From: Phyllostachys edulis
Lineage: Eukaryota > Streptophyta > Magnoliopsida > Poales > Poaceae
Reading direction: 5' to 3'
Assembly (NCBI GenBank): GCA_036346405.1
Contig: CM070548.1
Location: forward strand, 75,398,628-75,462,627
DNA length: 64,000 nt
In this document: piece by piece, positions 10,270 through 19,717 of the stretch
Position numbering within the stretch: the first letter of the stretch is position 1
How the letters are laid out: each line of letters opens with the position of its first letter
Notes under the pieces: generated by a model
What the model was told of the DNA's origin: nothing
Databases searched by the model: none
Seen by the model: only the letters and a program-made list of their open reading frames with translations
Position numbers and translations under genes: made by a program

Positions 10270-12300
10270 ATGCTTTAGAAAAATTCTCAAAATAATACAA
10301 AAAATATCTGAAAAATAAAAACCTCAAAAAAGACATTTATACTCAGAAAATCATTTTAACAGGTAATTAGTTGACATGAATACTTCAACATAAAAAAAAA
10401 CTGCATCAACACTCGGATTTGCATCAGAACAAATTACACCGGCACTTAGTTGACATGAATGCTTCAACATTCAACCAAAAAAAAATCACTCCAGATATCT
10501 GATTAAAAGACATCACCATCCCCATAATCAACTATCCCTGGCTGTTTCTGTAGTATGGTTACAAAACATAGAAATTCATATTTCCAATAGCCACAAGTGT
10601 ATGCATAATCAACTGTTGATGAAAATAATGACACACATAAGAAGAATTGATAGTGTGTATGCAAACATGGTTCAGATTTCCAATAGCCACAAGTGTAGGC
10701 AAAATCAACTGCATCAACAGGCCTTCACGATTTCTTGTTAACTTTGAAGCCAAATACTCTGGGAATATATCACTGTGATGGCTTTTGTGGTTTCAAATGT
10801 GAGTTGGCCATCAAGAAAAGATGAGGAAATGTTGTCCCAAAGTATGCTCCGTCGGTATCTGGGAAAACTTAAGGGCATACAAGAGCAACATAGCAGCACA
10901 ACACTGTAGCACATCATAAAGAGCACAAGAAATACTTGTACTTGGTTTGCAGTACAGACAAAAGAATATGTCACTTGATCAAGCACACTTTTGGGTAATG
11001 ATACTGAAAAACAGCAAACCGACTGGTGTTATGTAACCCAAACATCAGTTTAAACTATGGTCATATCATGGATAGCTATGGTCATATCAGCTTAACCCGC
11101 GGTAAGGAAAATCAAACTACATGCTAGATAGAATGCAGTCACTACATAGGAATCTCTGTATTCCAGATGATGCCTTCCAAACAGTTCCATTGTACGGGCA
11201 GTACATCACATAATAAATTACTTTGACAAGTATCATGTGAAACTAAAAAGGCAGAATAGCAAGAACTGCACCATCATAATTCCGATTCTTACCAAGTCAA
11301 GAGCGTTGCAAATTTCAAGATAGGTAAATGAAAAGTCTACAAGGAATAAGCTCAAAAGGATACTGCCTTGGTATTTCGATCTTGGATAGTACAGATATTC
11401 ACATTTAGCACAAAATATCTTCACCACCTGTACATAACTCACCGACTTATACCAATTCAATTCATTCAATGTCGTGCAAAACTCAAAAGTAGAAAGGAGA
11501 CACAAATGCATTTCTTGAATACTTGAATTACTCCTTATTAGAGATTACCTGAAGTAATGAATTAAAGGAGATCATACAATTATCTTAGCATTACTGCTTT
11601 CTTGTGCATTCCCAATGCTTGAGTCTCCTATTTGTAAGGAATACTCATCAAAGAGTTTTCTAATGGCCGTCTTCACTTTGGAAAGGTATCAATACTCTTG
11701 AGCCTCCATAGACAACACCTGTAGTGGTACAAAACCTTGGTCATGACAAGTAAGCAAAAATGGTCATCTCCCAATTTCTACTTATACAAAAACATAGTTG
11801 CATGCTCAATTGTGCATATACCGAAGCTCAGCAGAAAATTGTAACCACGTTGTATCAGAGAAGTGCTGCCGTGGTGCGGAACTTTACTACCATCAAACCA
11901 GTTGAAATCTTCTCTTGACCTTGGCACTGTGAATTGCTTCCCTCTACTAGAGATTTTCGCCAAAAATATAACTTCAGGGAACCATACGAGATTCACCTAA
12001 TCTGAGAGTTTAGGCTATATGGGCTCCTTGCAGTATTTGATAAGACAAAGGCGAGTACATGGAAGGAAGTTAAAAATGCTAGATACCAATAAGATATAAT
12101 TTGAGATGATGTAAAAAAAAACCACGCCTCCTTGTGAGCAGCAACTAGTAACTAGCAACTCATGATGATGGCGGCACAAAGCCTCAAACAGCAAAACCAT
12201 ATCAACAATAGCCCACCAAACACCAAAAACAGAAAATGTGGGCCATAACCACCAAAACAAAGGGCAGGTAGGAGTAACTTACGAGGTACAAGATGAGCAA
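10270..12300. other. AT-rich stretch 3' of the COBW exons, no confirmed gene
   Basis: Only short frames in AT-rich, intron- or UTR-like sequence. It lies downstream of the minus-strand COBW stop codon, so part of it may be 3' UTR or UTR introns of that transcript. No transposon ends were recognised. Confidence 0.4.
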
Positions 12301-12311
12301 ACCATTCAATA

Positions 12312-12528
12312 TCAGTGCTTACAACGACTAAATGAATATTGAAGAGTATTGATATCCAAATTGTGGCCTGTGACAAAATAGGCATACAAAGATTTATGAC
12401 TGATTTAAAAGTAGCCAATGTTTAACTACTGAGTTTTGAAGTATACCTATGACAACTATCTTGTTCATGTGAGATTCTGTCTCAGACCATTCTCGAGCCG
12501 GCAAAACCTGATAGACTTCCCTCACTGC
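12312..12528 (-). pseudogene. Last two exons of a COBW-domain (ZNG1-type) GTPase
   Basis: COBW/ZNG1 proteins are zinc-handling G3E GTPases. Exon 12528-12447 follows a TTATGCAG acceptor and encodes AVREVYQVLPAREWSETES and then HMNKIVVI; exon 12367-12312 follows TTTGTCACAG and encodes GHNLDINTLQYSFSRCKH followed by TGA. The phase joins exactly (one base, then two). The pattern (VQ)AVREVY...W...MNKIVVIG.NLD is the C-terminal end of the CobW_C domain. The GTPase exons that should lie upstream (to the right) are absent: there is only an intron-like stretch and then a GC-rich segment. So this is a truncated or transduplicated 3' fragment, possibly transcribed from a new promoter. Family call by eye. 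Confidence 0.62.
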
Positions 12529-12679
12529 CTGCATAAGGGCAAAAAAAGACTTCAGTGCAAGAATGTTTATTGATTATGTCTCAGACCATTCTTGATTTGA
12601 GCAACTAGGCTACTCGAATTAGCAGTGAAGAACCAAACTTTCTAGATTTAATCATTCAACCTGAATCTAGATAAAAAAA

Positions 12680-12965
12680 AACCCCAGCTCATCACGATCC
12701 AGGGGGCAAATCTGCCCAAATCTACCCGCCGGATCCGAAATCCCTAGGCCGAAGACCAAAATCGCATGTGCCCCAAACAAATCACACCGAATCAAGAAGA
12801 GGGAGGAGGAAGATGAGCGTTGTCACCCAGAACTCCAGAAGCCTTCGGCCGGCGCCCAAAGGTTCTCGGAGCTTTGCTTCCCCTCGCTCTCTTGCCTCTT
12901 GGCCACTCCAGCGGGAGCGGCTGACCCAGCGGGCAATACGGGCCGAGCCTATTTTCTCTACTTTC
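12680..12965 (-). promoter_or_regulatory. GC-rich, 5'-UTR-like segment upstream of the COBW exons
   Basis: On the minus strand this GC-rich block is followed by a T-rich stretch like many rice leader exons and first introns (CCTAGGGATTTCGGATCCGG, then a run of T). It sits about 150-440 bp upstream of the first COBW exon and could be the leader and promoter of a chimeric transcript. No conserved protein was recognised; the 67-aa frame on the plus strand is not convincing. Confidence 0.35.
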
Positions 12966-13198
12966 GGCTGACGGGCTGACGGGCCGATTTTAGTGGACTG
13001 ATTTTGTGAGGTGGACTAGCGGCACATAAAACTGGCTCGTCCTATTTGCACCCCTATTTGCGACTGCAGCTTTCCGAGATTTTGGAGAGGTGCATGATGC
13101 AGATTACATAATTGCATGGCTATGATGCACGGACACGCGGATATGACACGTATTGGTTACGGGATTCATTATTAAAAAAAAATGACACGGGGCACAGT

Positions 13199-13285
13199 TG
13201 TGCGTGCGTGTGTATGTATATATATGTATATGTATATATGTATGTGTGTGTATATATGTATGTATAATAATATATGCATATGTAT
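13199..13285. repeat. TG/TA-rich microsatellite
   Basis: Degenerate (TGTA)n/(TA)n tract with GTGTGTATGTATATATATGT-type runs between unrelated AT-rich sequence. Confidence 0.85.
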
Positions 13286-13399
13286 TATTTAATGTTTTTT
13301 TACATGTTTGTCAAACTAAAATTTTAAAATGTAAAGTGTAAAATAGGAATATGTACCTAAAGATGATCCTCGGCTTCTCACCTCTTTAGCTCTTCATAA

Positions 13400-15386
13400 A
13401 TCATAAGTTCATAATGTAGATATCATGGGGATATGCTCTCGATCTTAGGATGATGATACAATTGACAATGGCATTAAAGGTTTGTTGAAACACTCGTTTT
13501 CGGCGAAGTTCAGAAAAATCGGTATTACCGTATTTGAGAAGCGGTATTACCGCATCGTGGAATGACCGTAGTTGAAAGGTGGTACTACCGTAGGTTAGGT
13601 GAACGTTCGGACCATCCGAACTGGTGGTCCGATCAAGATCGGACGGTTCAAATGGCCACAAATCGGTATGGCCGTGATTAAGGAGCGGTATTACCACAGT
13701 GCGGTATGACCGCAATTTGAAAGAAGGTACTACCTCAGCATGGTAAGACCGATGTTTACTTAGCGGTTTGATTTTTCCAGAGAACATATTTTTGGGAATT
13801 TCTTCTCTCTTGAAAATCGGTATGACCGCATTTTGGGAGCAGTATTACCGCAGTGTGGTAGTACCGATGTCTACATGGCGGTATGACCGATTGTTCTTTG
13901 TTTGTTGGCAATCTTGGCAGGAATGTTTGTAGGTTAGGTCAATCTCATGGGTTTCATAGCATATGTGTTGCATGATGCATGTTTTGACTAACACGGGTCA
14001 AGTTGCAAAGAACTTGTTCCCGGAATCGATTTTTGGTCTATTGTTGATGAGGGCATCTCTACTACTACTACATCTTCCACTCCAAGTGTGCATGAGGATG
14101 CTCATGAAGCACCAAAAGATCCAATGACTAGAGCAAGAGCTAAACTAATAAATCAACAGGTGAATTTGTTCCTTAATGCCCTACCTTTTATTGATGAGAA
14201 TAATATACTACCTCATGCTAGTTTCTTGTGCATTCTTAGGTGTGAAGACAAGGCCACCGAACACTCAATGGAGGGAATCCATGCAGTTGGTGCAAGGTTT
14301 GAGTCCAACATGTGCTTCGGTCAAGCACCAACATGAGCCACGTTCAACCAAGTCCAACATTAAGCTTCGGATCAACCAAGTCAACCACGTTCACGTGAGA
14401 GAGTGGATTGCAAGCTAGGTGAATCGGCAGCCCACATGCATTGTATTTTAATTAATGGCTTGCATGCTGTGTGAATAGACAGCCCACATGCCTTGTATTA
14501 CAATTACTCCATGGAGTCCGAATAAACTTGGATTAGGAATCCTAATTTCCATGCCGGCCGAGGCCCATGTAAGTATATGTGCGTGCGGACTGGCTGCTGG
14601 GGGCTTTAAGTAATAGCCGCCGCCATCACGTAGAGGCAGACCAGATTTTTATGAATAAACACAAAATAGCAGATTGCTTTCTTCTTATTGATGGCTCATG
14701 CATCAATAGGAAAAACTGATAGTTCTTGTTAATTGAGATCGTTCAACCTTTCCGCTGGGAATTAGGAGCGCGATAGGGCTTCGCTTGGTGGTCGTGAAGT
14801 TCGGCACGTGTGTTCTTGCGAATTAAAGAGTGTTCGTTCTTGCATTGGCAACGGAGGATCACTACGATTCGAGAGACTACACGTGAGTATCTTGATCCTA
14901 CGTTGAGAAGATCGGGCGACCCCATATCAATTGTTGTGCAGGAGACTTGGAGGTCAACGACAGTCATCAACGAGAATGATCAGGACTAGGCTTGGAGAGC
15001 TGAGATTCAGAACGATCAAGGATGCCGGGAGAAGTCTCTGGACTCAAGCATGGAGCAAAATAGACAAGGGTGACCGAATGGGAAGTTCGGTGCGACGGGT
15101 TGCATCAAGCGGTGCGGGGGTCGGTGCAAGTGTCATGGTGGTTTCGGTGGGAGCCGGATGGGAGAGACTTGCCGACATGAAGAGAGCCATTGATCAACCT
15201 ACACGTGACGAAGCATGGGATTGCTTCACCAAGTTTGGATTTGGTCTTCAGAGAAGGATCGAGAAGGAGTATTTTAGTAACTTCACTTAAATACCACCTT
15301 GGTGACCTCTTGCTAACCCGTGGTGCAAGACGTCGCAAGGAGAAGCGGTTTAGGTCAAATGAAGATGGCGCCGTTTCGGTCCAACA
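13400..15386 (+). mobile_element. 5' LTR of a SIRE/Maximus-like copia element (F), 3'-shortened, with an inserted solo LTR
   Basis: The plus strand here matches, block by block, the minus strand of the LTRs at 22901-24920 and 30397-32408: the ATGTAGATATCATG start, GATCTTAGG, the palindromes CGGTATTACCG/CGGTATGACCG (13520-13890), GAACTTGTTC, TTGGAGAGCTGAG, ATCAACCTACACGTG, GATCGAGAAGG and AAGCGGTTTAGGTCAA. After that the other copies have about 1 kb more, whereas here the sequence runs straight to a primer site, so the LTR 3' part is missing. The left limit is approximate. Confidence 0.75.
14045..14929 (+). mobile_element. Solo gypsy-type LTR (885 bp) inside the element F LTR
   Basis: It starts TGATGAGGGCATC and ends CCCATATCA (TG...CA) and is bounded by the 5-bp duplication ATTGT (14040-14044 and 14930-14934). 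The related LTR at 24.3 kb has no such insert at this site (GGTCTATT then TGTGCGGG), which confirms the borders. The first 100 codons read as the tail of a gypsy polyprotein (SVHEDAHEAPKDPMTRARAK), as in elements whose pol ORF runs into the 3' LTR. Confidence 0.78.
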
Positions 15387-15388
15387 AG

Positions 15389-15401
15389 TGGTATCAGAGC
15401 C
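15389..15401 (+). promoter_or_regulatory. Primer binding site (tRNA-iMet) of element F
   Basis: TGGTATCAGAGCC, the standard copia primer site, two bases after the LTR terminal CAACA. It sets the orientation of the element as plus. Confidence 0.85.
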
Positions 15402-15444
15402 CGGTTAGTTCAATCTTGATCTTAACTGGTCACTGAACTTGGTG

Positions 15445-16177
15445 ATGGAGAAGTACTCCACAAAGCCGCATGTCTTCGATGGGCTCGACCATGCCTATTG
15501 GAAGAATCGCATGTGTGTCTACCTTCAGAGCGAATGTCAAACCATATGAGAGGTTGTTCGAGCCCCGCTCGTTTTGCCCGAGGTTGCTACGCCAGCTTCA
15601 GCAGTCCTCTTGGCTAACAACCATAAGGCAAAAAAAAAATCTCCTATATGCCGGGCTTGGTAGACAGGAGTATGACAGGATTTGTAATCTTGATACCGCG
15701 CACGATATTTGTCACACCCTCGAAACTTACCATGAGGGTTCATCCTAAATTAAGCAAGTATGCCAGACGGTCTTCAAGCGAGAATACAACAAGTTCGAGA
15801 TGTGTCCTAGCGAGAGCATCGATGATGTATTTACTCACTTTAACAAGGTGATTAATTAGTTGAGAGCAGTAGACATCCAGTATTCTCAGTCTGAGAATGT
15901 CACCCACTGCTTGGCTGCAATCAACACCAAGGAGTGGGAGATGAAGGCTACTGGTATTGAGGAGAATGTCAATCTCTCTTTGGAGCTGCTATATAGCAAG
16001 CTCAAGACTCATGAGATCAAAAGAGTTAGTTATCCTAAGAAGGAGAACATGGCTTTGGTGGCTGACCCTCTTAAAAGAACTTCTAATGATTCTTCTGAGT
16101 CTTCCTCTGGATTTTCACTTGACTGTTTATCTGCAATACATGAAGAGGAACTTGAGAGTATTCATGAGGCTGAGTAA
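15445..16177 (+). pseudogene. Copia gag of element F, multiply broken
   Basis: Starts ATG at 15445 shortly after the primer site: MEKYSTKPHVFDGLDHAYWK, the UBN2-type gag N-terminus of SIRE/Maximus-like elements, then an early stop. Further frames give the middle (FNKVIN, LRAVDIQYSQSENVTHCLAA) and the end of the domain (TGIEENVNLSLELLYSKLKT, 15860-16177). At least two frameshifts and several stops, so not functional. The zinc knuckles and all of pol are absent. Confidence 0.78.
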
Positions 16178-17263
16178 ATGTGAATAGAAAAAACTTGATT
16201 AGTAAATGTAAGTAACAATGTAACATGTAAACTTAATTCTTATAATGAAAGTAATTAAGCAACAGCAAACAAACAACAATCTGTCATGAGCTCTGATGCA
16301 TGGCGTAATTTTGATGCATGACCTACAGTGATGATTTAACAGAAATAGAAATGTAACATTAATTTATCATGATTTAATAGAAATAGAAAAAATATGACCT
16401 ACAGCGATGAAGATCCAAATGTAGCATAATAACGCCTAATTTGCATGCTTAATTATGTTCAAGCAAAACTAGTTACCATGAGCTCTGATGCATGGCAAAA
16501 ATTCTAATGCATGATGATGGTAAACAAACAACGATCTACAAACTAGAACTACAAACTAGTGCATGAACTAGGGAAGAACTACAATATAGTAATCTACAAA
16601 CACTGACTGTCGTCAGTCGTCATCGAAGCGAAAGGGGCGGGTGGCATCGGGGAGATGGATGTACAGAAGCAGTGGGGACGAGGGGCGTCGAGGAGAGTGA
16701 CGAGCGGCGTTGGGAGCAGGGTTGGGCGGCGTCGAGGAGCAGCAAGGCGACGTCGGGGACAGCAAGGACGGGCGGCGTCGGCTTCGCCATGTCAGGCAGC
16801 AGGGGCGTTGGGGTCGGGGAGAAGGGGAAGGGGGCGTCGGTCGCCCAAGGAGGCAGTCGCTGTCGGAGGAAGCGACCGAAGGAGAAGGGGACAGGCATCG
16901 GGGAGAAGGAAGGAGGGAGGGGGGTCACCGCCGTGCTAGAGGAGCACAGGAGGGAGGGGGTCACCATCAGTCGCAGCCGCCCATCGGTCGCCGTCGATTG
17001 CCGCTGGAGCAGAAGGATGGAGTAGGGCGGCGGCGTCACGCCAAGCAGAAGAATGGGAGGGGCGGCGTCGAGTAGAGTCGGGATGGATTGGGGCGTTGAG
17101 CAGAGAAAAATGGGCTAGGCCAAATGGCGAATACGTATCGAATACGTGTCGGAGTATTAATTTCTATTTTTTCACTAGCTTAATTTTGGACACGCCTCAA
17201 ATACGTGTTCGAGCCTACACGGTGTCTAACATAGACTCGCTAGTTTGCAGCCGTGTCCATGCA
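16178..17263. other. AT-rich then GC-rich spacer, no recognised gene
   Basis: The first part is AT-rich, with CATGAGCTCTGATGCATGGC present twice (16285-16304 and 16477-16496). At 16620-17100 it becomes very GC-rich, with overlapping frames on both strands rich in Gly, Arg and Ser or Pro, which is what such composition gives by chance. No domain recognised. Confidence 0.4.
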
Positions 17264-17878
17264 TCAGAGCTGCACAGCAAGAATATCACTATTCATATGT
17301 TGGTCGGAATGAAGAGGTGGCAAGAGGATTGGCGTAGGAGTAATACAAGTAACCGGACTTGAAACAGTGTTGTTTTCAGCAAAAGGAAAGGCATGTTCAT
17401 AAAAAACCCCATCTCTAGATATATAAACTCGACTGGTGCTAGGATTTAAGCATTTGTATCCCTTGTGCATAAGACTATAGCCAAGGAACACACACCTTTG
17501 TGACCGAAACTCGAATTTATGACAATTATAGGGTTTAAGATTAGGCCAACAAGCACAAAAAAAAAGAAGCAAGGAATAGTCAGGTTCAGCTCCTAGAAGC
17601 CGATCTAGGGGTGTCCTGTAGTCAATAAACTTGCTCGATAATATGTAAAAAAACATGTTGATTGGAAAGTTTCACCCAGGAGCGTAAGGGAATGGAAGAA
17701 TGAGCAAGAATTGCAAGACCAGACTCAACAGTATGCCGATGCTTACGTTCTGTAGAGCCATTTTGTTGGTGTGTATAAAGACAGGACACACGATGAGAGA
17801 TTCCTATTTTCTAGAAAAAAGAATTTAGCTTTTGATATTCTCCTCCCCAATCGGTCTAAACACAAAAATTATTTTTAT

Positions 17879-19283
17879 GAGAAATGCTAGAAAATGCTAT
17901 AGCATTTTTTCTCTCTCAATCCAACGGTACAAGGAATCCATGTCTGATCAAACCGCGTGTCCTGCTCATAGCCATCCGATTTTGAGGAATGGAGCCACTT
18001 CATCAAACTTATCATTTCCTGACTCCAACCACGTTGCATTCATCTCCCTTTCCTCTCTCGTCAATCACTCAATCCCAATCCACGCTAGTCGAATTGCCAC
18101 CGATGCTAGTGTGTATCCACATGCCATCCTACATTATGGCAACTAAGGGCCGAGGGCACGGCCGCGCGTTGTTGTGGGAAGGTGAGGAGGTGCGGCACGG
18201 AGCAAAGCGGAGCAAACACCATGACAGAGCCAGCGGGTGGAAACGACGACGTGGTGGGGAGCCTGCATGCCACCAAGTCACATCGCTGCCTCGGTTTCCG
18301 TGTTCTGTTGCACCCGCACACGCGACGATGTAGCCCACCGCAAGTGTTGTCTTTGCCAATCCAACGCCATGCGCCATTGTAGGCAGGAAGGCCAACGACA
18401 ACGATGTCCTGGCGAGCACGGAGCTGTGGCGGTGAGTGATCACATGGCCGCAGGTGAGCACGGTAGGATTTTTTTGCCCTTGTTTGATTTTTGTTGAAAC
18501 TTGTTGAAACATGTTAAAACTTGCTGAAACTTCTTGAAACTTTTTTGTCTAAAACTTGTTGAAACTTGAGTTCGAAAATCTGAAACTTGTTGAAACCTTC
18601 TGTCTGAAACTTGTTGAAACTTGAGTTCCAAAATCCGAAACTTGTTGAAACTTCTTGAAACATGTTGAAACTTGCTGAAACTTCTTGTAACCTTTTTGTC
18701 TGATACTTGAGTTCCAAAATATGAAACTTTTTGAAACATGTTGAAACTTACTGAAACTTTTCTATCTGAAACTTGTTGAAACTAGAGTTTCAAAATCTGA
18801 AACTTCTTGAAACTTTTTTGTCTGAAACTTGTTGAAACTTGAGTTCCAAAATCCGAAACTTGTTGAAACTTCTTAAAACATATTGAAACTTGCTGAAACT
18901 TGTTGAAACTCTTTTGTCTGAAACTTGTTGAAACTTTCTTGAAATCTTCTGGAAACTTCTAGAAATATGCGAAACTCATTGAAACCTGAAACTTTTTAAA
19001 TGTTTTTCACAAGTCTTCTTGAAACTTCATGAAACTTACTGAAACTTCTTGAAACTATTTTGTTTGAAACTTGAGTTCCAAAATCTAAAACTTGTTGAAA
19101 CTTGGGCTTGAAACTTTCTTGGAATCTTCTGGAAACTTCTTGAAATCTGAAACGCGTTGAAACCTAGTCGAAACTTCAAACTCAAGATCTAAAAGTTTTA
19201 AGTAACTGAAACTTCATGAAACTGCATGAAACTGTTATACCGTTGGAAATGCATTCCAACGGTAGTCTGGGTTAGCAACTCCC
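17879..19283. mobile_element. Mutator-like (MULE-type) non-autonomous element, 1405 bp
   Basis: Flanked by the 9-bp duplication TATTTTTAT (17870-17878 and 19284-19292), the size typical of Mutator-like elements. The ends GAGAAATGCTAGAAAATGCTA and, inverted, GGGAGTTGCTAACCCAGACTA are weakly inverted (about 13 of 21 match). The host copia integrase reading resumes on either side. Inside are a GC-rich part (18130-18470) of unknown origin and a short-repeat array; there is no transposase. Confidence 0.68.
18495..19240. repeat. Dense GAAACTTGTT-type short repeat array
   Basis: Dozens of copies of GAAACTTGTT / GAAACTTCTT with AAACATGTTGAAACTTGCTG and TTGAGTTCCAAAATCTGAAA interspersed; a higher-order unit of about 110 bp (TTTGTCTGAAACTTGTTGAA to the next) recurs. 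Frames across it (FQQVS.., KFQ repeats) are not genes. Confidence 0.88.
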
Positions 19284-19717
19284 TATTTTTATTTAAGAAT
19301 TTTTCAACATGGGACTAGAATTGAACAAAAGTTCTCAACACATCAGCTTTGCTTTTCAAGAAATAGAGCCAAGTAAATTCACTGAAATCATCAATAAAGC
19401 TTACATAGTATTTGTATCCCCCTACTGATGTACGGGCAGGACCCCGCATATCGGAATGAACATGTTCTAAAGGAGAAATAGAAATCCTACTGGAAGCATA
19501 AAAAAGTAATTGATGTCTCTTAGCTTGTTGACAAGCATTGCACACACTATTATTTGAACTATTTGAACACAAGAGATTGTTTGACTGGACGACGCGATAG
19601 ACGATAGAAAAAGATGGTCGAGCAAGGTCAGAGTTCCAATCCTTGGTTGAGATCGTGGCGCTAGCATAGACACTCCTAACAACATCAAATGGATTGGATG
19701 TAAATGGGTTGAGCCTG

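Noticed and set aside
10270..12300. Further COBW exons or another gene among the short minus-strand frames
   Set aside because: None of the frames shows a recognisable motif and the COBW stop codon precedes this region in gene direction.
16655..17075. Overlapping frames of 94-139 codons on both strands
   Set aside because: GC-rich composition opens several frames at once; residues are low complexity and no motif is shared with known proteins.
18440..18739. Minus-strand frame of about 100 codons with FQQVS/KFQ repeats
   Set aside because: Translation of the GAAACTTGTT array; no independent evidence for a protein.
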